Below, one piece after another: positions 8,036-17,899 of a stretch of DNA of 64,000 bases. This stretch comes from Bergeyella_A cardium (GTDB lineage Bacteria; Bacteroidota; Bacteroidia; Flavobacteriales; Weeksellaceae): the NCBI RefSeq assembly GCF_030012605.2, contig NZ_CP114055.2; one strand, written 5' to 3'. Position numbers and translations under genes: made by a program. The notes below the pieces were generated by a model. That model did not search any database. It saw only the letters and a program-made list of their open reading frames with translations, and was not told the DNA's origin. The first letter of the stretch is position 1; each line of letters begins with the position of its first letter.

Positions 8036-9388
8036 ATGAGTAAAAAACTTTTACTTAAAGATGCTCACATAGAGGGAATTCGATATTTTGATGTATATCG
8101 AAAGCAAGGCGGTTATCAAGCCGCTGAGAAGGCTCTTAAAATGACGCCCGAAGAGATTTTAGAGGAAGTGAAAACCTCTGGACTTCGCGGTCGTGGTGGT
8201 GCGGGCTTCCCTACAGGAATGAAGTGGAGCTTCCTTGCAAAACCCGAAGGAATACCAAGACACTTGGTAGTAAATGCCGATGAGTCAGAACCCGGTACCT
8301 TTAAGGACAGATACCTTATGGAGCATATTCCTCATATATTAATAGAAGGGATAATCATCGCTTCTTATTGTTTGGGTTCAAATGCTTCCTACATCTATAT
8401 AAGAGGTGAGTATTCTTGGATTCCAGATATACTGGAAGCCGCTATTGAAGAGGTAAGAAATGCTGGTTTCTTAGGAAAAAATATCTTAGGAACTGGTTTT
8501 GACTTGGAAATATATGTGCAAAGAGGTGCTGGGGCATATGTGTGTGGAGAGGAAACGGCACTCCTCGAATCCCTCGAAGGTAAGAGAGGAAATCCGAGAT
8601 TAAAACCCCCATTCCCAGCTGTAAAAGGGCTTTGGGAGAGACCAACTGTAGTAAATAATGTAGAATCTATCGCTGCTGTAGTACCTATTATTAATATGAC
8701 GGGTGCTGAGTATGCAAAGATAGGTGTAGGGCGATCTACAGGAACGAAACTGATTTCCGCTTGTGGTAATATCAATAAACCTGGTGTTTATGAGATTGAT
8801 ATGACCATTACAGTAGAAGAATTCATCTATTCCGATGAATATTGCGGAGGTATTCCTAATGGAAAAAGGCTGAAAGCCTGCATACCTGGTGGAAGTTCTG
8901 TTCCTATCTTGCCAGCTAATCTATTGCTCAAAACCATAAAAGGAGAGCCGAGATATATGAACTACGAATCTCTTTCCGATGGTGGCTTTGCTACGGGAAC
9001 GATGATGGGTTCGGGAGGTTTTATCGTATTGGATGAAGACCAGTCGGTTGTAGAGCATACGATGACACTTTCAAGGTTTTATAATCACGAGAGCTGTGGG
9101 CAGTGTACTCCTTGTAGAGAGGGGACAGGCTGGCTCTACAGAATCTTGAAGAAAATAGTAAATGGAGAAGGCGAGATGAAGGATATTGATTTACTTTGGG
9201 ATATCCAGAGAAAGATAGAAGGTAATACGATTTGTCCTCTCGGTGATGCAGCAGCTTGGCCTGTGGCGGCAGCTATCAGACATTTCCGAGATGAGTTTGA
9301 ATATTATGTAAAAACGCCTGAACTCGCTAAGGTAAAACCATTCGGATTGGCGCATTATGCTGACCCAATCCCAGTGCCAGCCGAGTAA
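8036..9388 (+). CDS. nuoF: NADH-quinone oxidoreductase subunit F
   Basis: NuoF binds NADH and FMN and carries 4Fe-4S cluster N3; it is the entry point for electrons. In the 450-residue protein the FMN/NADH loop GLRGRGGAGFPTG lies at about residues 49-61. The cluster ligands are Cys354, Cys357 and Cys360 in SCGQCTPCREGTGW and Cys400 in TICPLGD. YVCGEETALLESLEG is the second family signature. The next gene, nuoG, follows after 94 nt. Confidence 0.97.
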   Translation: MSKKLLLKDAHIEGIRYFDVYRKQGGYQAAEKALKMTPEEILEEVKTSGLRGRGGAGFPTGMKWSFLAKPEGIPRHLVVNADESEPGTFKDRYLMEHIPHILIEGIIIASYCLGSNASYIYIRGEYSWIPDILEAAIEEVRNAGFLGKNILGTGFDLEIYVQRGAGAYVCGEETALLESLEGKRGNPRLKPPFPAVKGLWERPTVVNNVESIAAVVPIINMTGAEYAKIGVGRSTGTKLISACGNINKPGVYEIDMTITVEEFIYSDEYCGGIPNGKRLKACIPGGSSVPILPANLLLKTIKGEPRYMNYESLSDGGFATGTMMGSGGFIVLDEDQSVVEHTMTLSRFYNHESCGQCTPCREGTGWLYRILKKIVNGEGEMKDIDLLWDIQRKIEGNTICPLGDAAAWPVAAAIRHFRDEFEYYVKTPELAKVKPFGLAHYADPIPVPAE

Positions 9389-9482
9389 GTGGATTAGAAT
9401 ATTGATAAAAAAAAGAAGAGCCTAAAACGCTTTTAGAAGTTTAATTTTAAGAGCTGATAAATAAAATTTTAACGCTGATCAT

Positions 9483-10502
9483 ATGAGCGAAGAAGTAAAA
9501 AAGTTTAAAATAACCATTGATGGACAGACTACGGAAGTTTTGCCAGGGACTACGATTATAGAAGCGGCAAGACAGATAGGTGGTAAGTCTGTACCGCCAG
9601 CGATGTGTTATTATAGCAAACTTGAACATAGTGGAGGAAGATGTAGAACCTGCCTCGTAGAGGTTTCAAAAGGTTCCGAAGCAGATCCACGACCTATGCC
9701 TAAATTGGTAGCAAGTTGCCGTACAGCCGTAATGGATGGTATGGAAGTGAAAAACCTTACCTCTGAAAGAACTCAGGAGGCGAGAAAAGCGGTTACCGAA
9801 TTTATGCTTATCCATCACCCTCTTGATTGCCCAGTCTGCGACCAGGCAGGGGAGTGCCATTTGCAAGACCTCAGCTATGAGCACGGTCTTTCCGATAGCC
9901 GAATGGAGTTTGAAAAGAAAACTTTTGATGCAGAAGATATAGGTCCGAATATCAAACTGAATATGAACCGCTGTATTCTGTGTGCAAGATGTGTTTTACT
10001 GGCAAATCAGCTTACAGAAGAGAGAGAGCACGGCATCCTGTTCCGAGGTGAGCATGCAGAAATAGGAACTTATCTCAATAAAGCATTGGAAAATGATTTT
10101 ATTGGTAATGTGATAGATGTGTGTCCTGTGGGAGCACTTACAGATAGAACGGCTCGTTTTGCCAGCCGTGTATGGTTTACAAAACCTATGAATGCTACTT
10201 GCAACTGCGATAAATGTAGCGGAAAAGCCGTTATCTGGATGAAAGGTGAGGAAATCGTTCGTGTTACAGGTAGAAAAGATAAATATGGAGAAGTAGAAGA
10301 ATTTATTTGTGATGATTGCCGTTTCCATAAGAAAGATCTTAAGTACTGGACGGTAGAAGGTCCAAGAAATATTGAGAGACATTCCGTTATCTCTCTCAAC
10401 CACTATGAAACGCCTCAGCCTAAGGAGCAAACCAACCTTTGGAATCATTTCAACCAAAATAAAATAGGGTCTCCTGATAAAAAGGAAACCAGTAATGGAT
10501 AG
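9483..10502 (+). CDS. nuoG: NADH-quinone oxidoreductase subunit G, short form without molybdopterin domain
   Basis: NuoG chains iron-sulfur clusters between NuoF and NuoB. The N-terminal 2Fe-2S ligands are Cys42, Cys54, Cys57 and Cys79; the His-Cys3 cluster lies in HHPLDCPVCDQAGEC (residues 111-125); a further Cys4 cluster is formed by CILCARC and the downstream DVCPVGAL Cys. The protein stops at 339 residues after a small Cys pair region (CNCDKC), whereas E. coli NuoG is about 900 residues and continues into a formate-dehydrogenase-like domain. That domain is inactive in most NuoG proteins, and I recall the short form as common in Flavobacteriia, so this is a natural truncation and not a broken gene. 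nuoH follows at 38 nt. Confidence 0.93.
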   Translation: MSEEVKKFKITIDGQTTEVLPGTTIIEAARQIGGKSVPPAMCYYSKLEHSGGRCRTCLVEVSKGSEADPRPMPKLVASCRTAVMDGMEVKNLTSERTQEARKAVTEFMLIHHPLDCPVCDQAGECHLQDLSYEHGLSDSRMEFEKKTFDAEDIGPNIKLNMNRCILCARCVLLANQLTEEREHGILFRGEHAEIGTYLNKALENDFIGNVIDVCPVGALTDRTARFASRVWFTKPMNATCNCDKCSGKAVIWMKGEEIVRVTGRKDKYGEVEEFICDDCRFHKKDLKYWTVEGPRNIERHSVISLNHYETPQPKEQTNLWNHFNQNKIGSPDKKETSNG

Positions 10503-10540
10503 TTATTCACCGAATCTTAGTAAAATTTAATTTTATAAAA

Positions 10541-11605
10541 GTGGAATTAATTACATTTAAAATCATATTAGTCTTAGCTTTATTCCTTCTATCTCTTACA
10601 GTAGCAGCATATTCTACTTGGGCAGAAAGAAAAGTAGCAGCCGTAATGCAGGACAGGATAGGACCTAATAAAGCAGGACCTTTCGGACTTTTGCAACCCT
10701 TAGCTGATGGAGGGAAGTTCTTCTTTAAGGAGGACTTTACGCCAGACAATGCAGAGCGGTTTTTATTCGTTATCGGTCCTTCTATCGTAATGTTTTTATC
10801 ATTGCTTACAGGGGCGGTTATCCCTTGGGGAAGCACGATAAATATTGCTGGAGAGTCTTTTGATTTACAAGTAGCCAATATTGATATCGGGGTTCTTTAT
10901 ATTTTAGGATTAGCCTCTGTATCTGTATATGGAATGATGCTTGGGGGCTGGGCTTCAAATAATAAATACTCGCTTATCGGAGCTATCCGTGCGAGTTCGC
11001 AGATGATTTCTTATGAATTAGCAATGGGGCTTGCGCTTTTAGCGATTATAATGATGAGCGGTTCATTGGATTTAAAAGTAATTGTAGAGCAACAGACGCA
11101 CGGGAAACTTTGGGGCATTGTACCAGAAGTTTCAGGGATAAACTGGAATATTTTCTATCAGCCTTTTGCTTTTCTTATATTCCTTATCGCTGCACTTGCG
11201 GAGACCAACAGACACCCGTTTGACTTGCCAGAGTGCGAATCCGAATTGGTTACAGGGTATTCTACCGAATATTCATCAATGAAATTAGGGCTTTATATGT
11301 TTGGTGAGTATGTAAATATGTTTATCTCAAATGCCCTTATCGCTGTGCTGTTCTTCGGTGGGTACAATTATCCTGGTATAGACTGGGTAGCAGAAAACTG
11401 GGGAGAAAATGTAGCGGGAGTTTTCAGCATTGTCTCTTTCCTTATAAAAGTATTCTTTGGAATATTCCTCTTTATGTGGATTAGATGGACGATTCCAAGA
11501 TTCAGATACGATCAGCTAATGCATCTCGGTTGGAAAAAATTAATCCCTTTCGGATTGATAAACCTATTGATAACAGGCGCTATCATATTATTATTTAATA
11601 ACTAA
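10541..11605 (+). CDS. nuoH: NADH-quinone oxidoreductase subunit H
   Basis: NuoH anchors the peripheral arm to the membrane arm and lines the quinone channel. The 354-residue, multi-helix protein has AERKVAAVMQDRIGPNKAG near residue 29 and the cytoplasmic quinone-site loop with TNRHPFDLPECESELV and YSSMKLG. The start is a GTG at 10541; the nearest ATG would remove conserved N-terminal helix sequence. Eight or so membrane segments are apparent. Confidence 0.96.
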   Translation: MELITFKIILVLALFLLSLTVAAYSTWAERKVAAVMQDRIGPNKAGPFGLLQPLADGGKFFFKEDFTPDNAERFLFVIGPSIVMFLSLLTGAVIPWGSTINIAGESFDLQVANIDIGVLYILGLASVSVYGMMLGGWASNNKYSLIGAIRASSQMISYELAMGLALLAIIMMSGSLDLKVIVEQQTHGKLWGIVPEVSGINWNIFYQPFAFLIFLIAALAETNRHPFDLPECESELVTGYSTEYSSMKLGLYMFGEYVNMFISNALIAVLFFGGYNYPGIDWVAENWGENVAGVFSIVSFLIKVFFGIFLFMWIRWTIPRFRYDQLMHLGWKKLIPFGLINLLITGAIILLFNN

Positions 11606-11682
11606 TAGTAGAGATTTAATAGAATAGTTTAGAATTTAAGAGCTAATGGGATTTATACTTTTAGCTAAAACATAAAGAAGAA

Positions 11683-12234
11683 ATGAAATTAACCAATAGA
11701 TCTAAGGTTGTCTCTAATAAAAAAATGACTTTCAGTGAGAGTATCTATCTCCCTGCAATTATTCAGGGGATGGGTATTACATTGAAGCATATGTTTAAAA
11801 AGCCAGGCAGTGTATCTTATCCTGATGAAGAAAAGCCTCGTGCTAAGGTTTGGAGAGGTCGCCATGTCCTCAAAAGAGATGATGAGGGTAGGGAGAGATG
11901 TACCGCTTGTGGACTTTGTGCTGTGGCTTGCCCGGCAGAGGCCATTACAATGACGGCAGCAGAGCGTACGAAAGATGAAAAGCACCTTTACAGAGAAGAA
12001 AAATATGCAGCTACTTACGAAATCAATATGATTAGATGTATTTTCTGCGGTCTCTGCGAGGAGGCTTGCCCTAAATCTGCAATCTACCTTACCGATCGCC
12101 TTGTAGAGCCAGAGAACAATAGAGGCTCATTTATCTATGGTAAGGAAAAACTCTTAGAATCTATGGATGACAGAATAGATGTGTCTGAAAGACAAAGTGA
12201 AAAACAAAGAAACTTTTTAAAATTAAAGAAGTAA
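11683..12234 (+). CDS. nuoI: NADH-quinone oxidoreductase subunit I
   Basis: NuoI holds the two 4Fe-4S clusters N6a and N6b that relay electrons to NuoB. Both ferredoxin motifs are intact: Cys73, 76, 79, 83 in CTACGLCAVACP and Cys119, 122, 125, 129 in CIFCGLCEEACP. The protein is 183 residues with a charged C-terminal tail (SERQSEKQRNFLKLKK). Its stop codon shares one base with the nuoJ start (TAATG at 12232-12236), indicating translational coupling. Confidence 0.97.
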   Translation: MKLTNRSKVVSNKKMTFSESIYLPAIIQGMGITLKHMFKKPGSVSYPDEEKPRAKVWRGRHVLKRDDEGRERCTACGLCAVACPAEAITMTAAERTKDEKHLYREEKYAATYEINMIRCIFCGLCEEACPKSAIYLTDRLVEPENNRGSFIYGKEKLLESMDDRIDVSERQSEKQRNFLKLKK

Positions 12235-12728
12235 TGGAGCAATTTCTTTTCTATTTGGTATCGGGAGTAGCGCTTTGTAGTGCGGTTTATTTCGTATTCG
12301 CAAAGAATCCGTTGTATTCTTTACTTTCGCTCATCGTTACTTTTTTCTCAATAGCAGGCTTGTATGTATTACTCAATGCACAGTTCTTGGGAATTGTTCA
12401 GATAATGGTATATGCAGGGGCTATTATGGTTTTATTCCTCTATATATTAATGATGCTCAACTTAAACAATCAGGATGAAAGTAGAAAGAAGAGCATCAAT
12501 AAATTCATTGGGATTATTGCCAGTGGGATACTTTTCATCGGTATGCTTGGGGCTTATAGAGGCTTGAAAACAGGAGCCGTAGCACAGGATGTAGATTATT
12601 CAGTAGGGCTTACAAAAAATCTTGGTGGGCTTTTGTTTAATGAATATGTCCTCCCGTTTGAGCTTGCTTCAATTCTTATTCTGGCAGGTATTGTAGGTTC
12701 AGTATTAATTGGTAAAAGAGATTTATAA
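12234..12728 (+). CDS. nuoJ: NADH-quinone oxidoreductase subunit J
   Basis: NuoJ is a five-helix subunit of the complex I membrane arm. The 164-residue protein is almost wholly hydrophobic, with the family motif VQIMVYAGAIMVLFLYILMML (partial) around residues 60-80, which includes the helix that undergoes a pi-bulge change during turnover. Its ATG overlaps the nuoI stop by one base, and nuoK begins 6 nt after its end. Confidence 0.95.
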   Translation: MEQFLFYLVSGVALCSAVYFVFAKNPLYSLLSLIVTFFSIAGLYVLLNAQFLGIVQIMVYAGAIMVLFLYILMMLNLNNQDESRKKSINKFIGIIASGILFIGMLGAYRGLKTGAVAQDVDYSVGLTKNLGGLLFNEYVLPFELASILILAGIVGSVLIGKRDL

Positions 12729-12734
12729 GATATT

Positions 12735-13061
12735 ATGGAAGCAAATACTTTTATACAAAGTGTTCCTTTGGAGAACTTTATTGTGCTGAGTACAGTTTTG
12801 TTTTGCTTGGGAGTGCTGGGTGTACTACTCAGGAAAAATGCAATCATTATTTTAGGTTGTGTAGAGCTTATGCTCAATTCCGTAAATCTTCTCTTAGCAG
12901 CTTTTTCTGCATACAAAGGAAATGGAGATGGGCAGATACTGGTATTCTTTATTATGGTAGTAGCAGCTGCGGAAGTAGCAGTAGGTTTGGCTATCATTGC
13001 AATGATTTATCGTAATACAAAATCTGTAGATGTGAGTATTTTAAATAAATTAAAGGGATAA
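12735..13061 (+). CDS. nuoK: NADH-quinone oxidoreductase subunit K
   Basis: NuoK is a three-helix membrane subunit, homologous to MrpC, that helps form a proton half-channel. The 108-residue protein shows three hydrophobic segments and the conserved membrane Glu residues in GCVELMLNSVNL (helix 2) and VVAAAEVAVGLAI (helix 3). Spacing to nuoJ and nuoL is 6 nt on each side. Confidence 0.96.
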   Translation: MEANTFIQSVPLENFIVLSTVLFCLGVLGVLLRKNAIIILGCVELMLNSVNLLLAAFSAYKGNGDGQILVFFIMVVAAAEVAVGLAIIAMIYRNTKSVDVSILNKLKG

Positions 13062-13067
13062 TAAGGA

Positions 13068-14972
13068 ATGGAAAATTTAATTTATACTATCATATTACTG
13101 CCGCTTATAGGTTTCCTTTTCAATGGATTTTTTGGGAAATACCTTCCAAAGGTTTTAGTGGGGAGTATAGCAACTTTAGCGGTTTTTTCTTCATTTTGTA
13201 TAGCAGTAAGCCTGTTTCTCAACTTTGATTCTGATAGCCAACCCGTAATAGTAAAGACTTTTGAATGGTTCAGAGTAAATGGTATGCAGGTGAATTTCGG
13301 TTTCCAGATTGACCAGCTTTCTCTGATGATGGTGATGATTATCACGGGTATCGGTTCGCTTATCCACCTTTATTCTATCGGTTATATGAGCCACGATACA
13401 GGATTTTATAAATTCTTTACTTATCTCAACCTTTTCATCTTCTCAATGCTCCTTTTGGTAATGGGGTCTAATTACCTCATTCTCTTCATCGGCTGGGAAG
13501 GTGTAGGTGTTTGCTCCTATCTCTTAATTGGTTTTTGGTTTCAAAACTGGGAGTATGGTAAAGCAGCGAGAAAGGCATTTATAATGAACCGTATTGGGGA
13601 TTTAGGTTTGCTCATAGGGATTTTTCTTATCGCTCAGCAGACAAATTCTTTGGACTATATCAGTGTAGCCAATAATGCAGGTGTATTTGGAATGGACAGC
13701 ACTATAATTATCTTCATTACACTGAGTTTATTTATCGGTGCGGTGGGTAAATCGGCACAAGTACCTCTTTACACTTGGCTCCCTGATGCGATGGCGGGGC
13801 CTACTCCTGTATCGGCGCTTATCCACGCTGCTACGATGGTTACTGCGGGTATTTACCTCATCGTTCGTTCAAATTTCCTTTATACGCTGGCGCCATCTGT
13901 GCAAGATATAATACTGCTTATTGGTCTTCTAACGGCAGCATTAGCTGGGTTCTACGCTCTAAGGCAGAATGATATTAAGAAAGTCTTGGCATATTCTACC
14001 GTTTCTCAGCTTGGGTTTATGTTTGTAGCATTGGGCTTAGGGGCTTATACTACAGCGATGTTCCATGTGATGACGCACGCATTCTTTAAAGCGTTGCTCT
14101 TTCTCGGTTCTGGTTCTGTAATCCACGCAATGAGCGGAGAGCAAGATATGAGGTATATGGGTGGTTTAAGAAAGTATATCCCTGTTACCCATTGGACATT
14201 CCTTATCGGGACCTTGGCAATCTCTGGTATGCCGCTATTCTCTGGTATGATTTCAAAAGATGAAATCCTTATCGCAGCATTTGCTAAGAATCCAGCATTC
14301 TGGGTTATACTCTTTGTGCTTGCAGCGGTTACGGCTACTTATATGTTCAGATTATATTACCTTACTTTTTATGGGGATTTTAGAGGCTCGGAGGAGCAGA
14401 AGCATCACCTGCACGAGAGCCCTTTAAATATGACTTTACCTTTAATCGTTTTAGCAGTGCTTTCGGTATTTGGAGGTTTCTTTAATCTCCCTCACTTTGT
14501 AGGGCACGGTCATTTCTCTTTCCTCAATCAGTGGCTGAGCCCAATCATTACTGAGCAGGGCAAAAGTCTGCACGAAACCTCTGTTTTAGCAGTAGATTTC
14601 ACAACGGAGATGCTTCTCTTATCCCTTACCATTATAATGTTCTTTACTGTATGGTTTATTGTGAGAAATATCTATGTAAATAAAGCCAAACTCCCTCTTG
14701 CTGAGTATTCAGGTTGGGAAAAACTTTCCGCAAAGACCTTGTATGACAATAAAATCTATAATGCTCTCTTTGTAAAAACAGCCGAAGGTTTAGGTAAGGT
14801 TCTAAGGGCTTTTGATAAAAATATTTTAGACTCTACCGCTCAGTTTATAGGAGATGGAGCAGAGGACTCTGGTAGAGCGATGAAGAAATTCCAAAATGGA
14901 AATGTGGAGAACTATCTGCTGATTATGGCATTGGCAGTAGGAATTATATTAATTATTAACTTTTTACTATAA
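13068..14972 (+). CDS. nuoL: NADH-quinone oxidoreductase subunit L
   Basis: NuoL is the distal antiporter-like proton-pumping subunit of complex I. At 634 residues it has the usual 14-16 helices. The family core is clear: NYLILFIGWEGVGVCSYLLIG (conserved Glu), GKSAQVPLYTWLPDAMAGPTPVSALIHAATMV (partial quotes; Lys and His of the proton path), and a long C-terminal extension corresponding to the lateral helix. nuoM starts 2 nt after its stop. Confidence 0.96.
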   Translation: MENLIYTIILLPLIGFLFNGFFGKYLPKVLVGSIATLAVFSSFCIAVSLFLNFDSDSQPVIVKTFEWFRVNGMQVNFGFQIDQLSLMMVMIITGIGSLIHLYSIGYMSHDTGFYKFFTYLNLFIFSMLLLVMGSNYLILFIGWEGVGVCSYLLIGFWFQNWEYGKAARKAFIMNRIGDLGLLIGIFLIAQQTNSLDYISVANNAGVFGMDSTIIIFITLSLFIGAVGKSAQVPLYTWLPDAMAGPTPVSALIHAATMVTAGIYLIVRSNFLYTLAPSVQDIILLIGLLTAALAGFYALRQNDIKKVLAYSTVSQLGFMFVALGLGAYTTAMFHVMTHAFFKALLFLGSGSVIHAMSGEQDMRYMGGLRKYIPVTHWTFLIGTLAISGMPLFSGMISKDEILIAAFAKNPAFWVILFVLAAVTATYMFRLYYLTFYGDFRGSEEQKHHLHESPLNMTLPLIVLAVLSVFGGFFNLPHFVGHGHFSFLNQWLSPIITEQGKSLHETSVLAVDFTTEMLLLSLTIIMFFTVWFIVRNIYVNKAKLPLAEYSGWEKLSAKTLYDNKIYNALFVKTAEGLGKVLRAFDKNILDSTAQFIGDGAEDSGRAMKKFQNGNVENYLLIMALAVGIILIINFLL

Positions 14973-14974
14973 TA

Positions 14975-16477
14975 ATGTATCAGTTATTAGCATTACTACT
15001 CATACCTCTTATAGGTTCAGGATTTATTTTCGCGTCTAAAAATGCAGCCGCTAAGTATTTTGCTTTGGGTATAGCTCTCGTTCAGTTAGTTCTCAGCTTT
15101 TGTATGCTTTGCAGCTTTGATGCTACTCCTACGGTAGATTCAGCACTGCAATATGAAATCCAGTATCCGTGGTCTAACTTCATAAAAAGCAGCATACATT
15201 TCGGTATTGATGGAATGAGTATGCTTATGCTCCTCCTTACCAATATCCTCGTTCCGCTTATTATCCTTTCTTCTTTTAATGAAGAAAAATCATACAGGAA
15301 CTCTTTCTATGCGCTGATTTTATTAATGCAGTTTGGTTTAGTGGGAGTTTTCACAGCATTAGATGGAATTATTTTCTATGCTTTCTGGGAGATTACCTTA
15401 ATCCCTATCTGGTTTATTGCAGGTATATGGGGGCAGGCAGATAAGAATCCCCGTTTTACAACCAAGTTTTTCGTATTTACATTTGTGGGGTCTCTCTTTA
15501 TGTTAGCGGGTTTGGTATATCTTTATGCGCTCCCTGATACAGCATCTTTTGCTCTTACAGATTTGTATAATACTACTCTTGATATCAATCAGCAGAACTT
15601 GGTATTCTGGTTTATCTTCTTTGCTTTTGCAGTGAAGCTACCTGTATTTCCTTTCCATTCTTGGCAGGCGGATACCTATACTTATTCGCCTACTCAGGGT
15701 TCTATGCTCCTCTCGGGGATTATGCTAAAGATGGCGGTATTCGGTGTGCTTAGGTATCTTTTACCGATTACACCAGATGCTATTGCAGGTGTTTCTGGGG
15801 GTATCGTTGTGGTCTTAGCGGTCATTGGAGTGCTCTATGGTGCTTTAATCGCAATCGTACAAAACGATGCCAAGAGGATTATTGCTTTCTCCTCTCTTTC
15901 GCATATCGGTTTATTAACGGCGGGGCTTTTTGCTTCTGCCATACTGAGTGCCAATGGAAACTTTACTACTGAAGGAGGCGAGGGAGCTATGGTAATGGCT
16001 TTTGCTCACGGTTTAAATGTGGTAGGGCTTTTCTACTGTGCAGATATCCTCTACAAAAGGTTTAATACAAGAGATATTAATCAAATGGGTGGCTTTGCAA
16101 GGGTAGCACCGAAGTTCGCTGTTGTGTTTATGATTATCCTTTTTGGTTCACTGGGCGTACCGCTCACCAATGGTTTTATCGGTGAGTTTATCCTTATAAA
16201 ATCTGTATTTGATTATAATGCCCTTATGGGAGTTATTGCAGGTATTACGGTTATTTTAGCAGCAGCTTATTTACTGAGGTTTTATGCTAAGACAATGTTT
16301 GGCAAGGGGAATGATGAGGTGCTGGCTACCGCTAAGGATATTTCGGGTGTAGAACTCATCGTTTTGGCTACGCTTTCGGTATTTGTTATCGTGATGGGAG
16401 TCTATCCTCAGCCTGTACTGAATATGGTAGATAGCTCTATCGAGTACATCTATCTCACCTTACCTAAAATGAACTAA
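14975..16477 (+). CDS. nuoM: NADH-quinone oxidoreductase subunit M
   Basis: NuoM is the middle of the three antiporter-like proton pumps of complex I. The 500-residue protein has FYAFWEITLIPIWFIAG (key Glu), FAVKLPVFPFHSWQADTYT and SHIGLL-type sequence (SSLSHIGLLTAGLF). It lies 2 nt after nuoL and 48 nt before nuoN. Confidence 0.96.
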   Translation: MYQLLALLLIPLIGSGFIFASKNAAAKYFALGIALVQLVLSFCMLCSFDATPTVDSALQYEIQYPWSNFIKSSIHFGIDGMSMLMLLLTNILVPLIILSSFNEEKSYRNSFYALILLMQFGLVGVFTALDGIIFYAFWEITLIPIWFIAGIWGQADKNPRFTTKFFVFTFVGSLFMLAGLVYLYALPDTASFALTDLYNTTLDINQQNLVFWFIFFAFAVKLPVFPFHSWQADTYTYSPTQGSMLLSGIMLKMAVFGVLRYLLPITPDAIAGVSGGIVVVLAVIGVLYGALIAIVQNDAKRIIAFSSLSHIGLLTAGLFASAILSANGNFTTEGGEGAMVMAFAHGLNVVGLFYCADILYKRFNTRDINQMGGFARVAPKFAVVFMIILFGSLGVPLTNGFIGEFILIKSVFDYNALMGVIAGITVILAAAYLLRFYAKTMFGKGNDEVLATAKDISGVELIVLATLSVFVIVMGVYPQPVLNMVDSSIEYIYLTLPKMN

Positions 16478-16525
16478 TATCATAATCTTAAAGACCTATC
16501 GTAGTTTTAAATTTAAATTAAAGAA

Positions 16526-17899
16526 ATGAGTACACTTATTATAGTTTTTCTTACGGCCATTGTGGTATTATTTTCAGGAACATCGGGGCGAGGTAAGTTT
16601 TCCAGATATATTGGTATTGCGGGGCTTTTGTTTGCTTTGGTTGTGAGTTTCCAGCCCGAGTGTTCATTCTTCGCGAAGTATCAGTCAATGTATATTTATG
16701 ATGAAACGGCAGCGCTGTTTACAAGGATAGCCATCATCATTACTACGCTTATCTTTTTCCTTGGGGGCTTTGCATTGAGCAATCACAGAAGTCATCAGTC
16801 CGAGCTCTATGCCCTTATGCTTTTTGCTCTTTGTGGGGGGATTATCCTTTTCGGTTTTGAGAATATGACGGTACTCTTCTTAGGTATAGAAATTCTCTCC
16901 ATACCGCTTTATGTAATGGCGGGGAGTAGTAAGACCGACTTGCGCTCGATAGAAGCAGCCCTCAAATATTTTCTTATGGGTGCCTTTGCTACGGGTTTCC
17001 TTATGTTTGGTGTAGCCCTCGTTTATGGTGCTACAGGTAGCTTTGATATCCATCAAATCGCTCAGTTGAGTACTGAGAATGCTAATGATACAATGTTCAT
17101 ACTCGGAGCTGTGCTTATGCTTGTTGCTTTGGCGTTTAAGACTTCATTGGCACCCTTCCATACTTGGTCGCCAGATGTCTATCAAGGTGCGCCATCCCTC
17201 ATTACTTCCTTTATGGCGAGTGTAGTTAAAATCTCTGCATTTGGTGCTTTCTTTAAGCTGATGACTACTGCGTTTATCGGTATCGCTCCAAGTTGGATTA
17301 ATATTATCGGTGTGCTTGTGATTATCACACTTCTGCTCTCAAATATTATGGGGCTTGCACAGACCAATGCCAAGAGAATGCTTGCCTATTCCTCCGTATC
17401 TCACGCAGGATATATAGCGATGGTATTCTTTGGGTTTAATAACCTCTCGGTAGGGGTATTGGCATTCTATCTTTTTGCGTATTCACTTTCCACCATTGGG
17501 GTATTTATGTGCCTGATTTGGGTAGAAAAAATAAAACGAGAAACCTCCTACGAAGCTTTTCGAGGCTTGGCAAAGACCGAACCTCTACTCGCTCTCGTTA
17601 CTGCTGTCTCTTTATTTTCTATGGCTGGAGTACCGCTTACCGCTGGCTTTATAGGGAAGTTTGGGATATTCGCACAAGCGATTGGCGTAGCACCATTTCT
17701 GGTAGTAGTTGCTGTGGTAGGTTCTGCACTCTCTATTGCGTATTACCTAAGGCTGATTATCTCTATGTTCTTTGCAAAAGAATCATCATTTAATACTTCC
17801 GAGAGGGTGAGTTTTACTTACAATCTTCTCTCTCTACTGATTATTTTACTGATTATCGGTATAGGTATCTATCCTGACCTTTTTGCTAAAATTCACTAA
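16526..17899 (+). CDS. nuoN: NADH-quinone oxidoreductase subunit N
   Basis: NuoN is the proximal antiporter-like pump of complex I. It is 457 residues with about 14 membrane segments, the conserved FLGIEILSIPLYVMAG (Glu), KTSLAPFHTWSPDVYQGAP, and YSSVSHAGYIAMVF. It closes the nuo operon; no further coding sequence follows for about 490 bp. No clear intrinsic terminator is seen directly after its stop, only the repeat element, which may serve that role. Confidence 0.96.
   Translation: MSTLIIVFLTAIVVLFSGTSGRGKFSRYIGIAGLLFALVVSFQPECSFFAKYQSMYIYDETAALFTRIAIIITTLIFFLGGFALSNHRSHQSELYALMLFALCGGIILFGFENMTVLFLGIEILSIPLYVMAGSSKTDLRSIEAALKYFLMGAFATGFLMFGVALVYGATGSFDIHQIAQLSTENANDTMFILGAVLMLVALAFKTSLAPFHTWSPDVYQGAPSLITSFMASVVKISAFGAFFKLMTTAFIGIAPSWINIIGVLVIITLLLSNIMGLAQTNAKRMLAYSSVSHAGYIAMVFFGFNNLSVGVLAFYLFAYSLSTIGVFMCLIWVEKIKRETSYEAFRGLAKTEPLLALVTAVSLFSMAGVPLTAGFIGKFGIFAQAIGVAPFLVVVAVVGSALSIAYYLRLIISMFFAKESSFNTSERVSFTYNLLSLLIILLIIGIGIYPDLFAKIH

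Noticed and set aside
9483..10502. nuoG as a truncated pseudogene
   Set aside because: All iron-sulfur motifs are intact, operon spacing is normal and a short NuoG is expected in Flavobacteriia.
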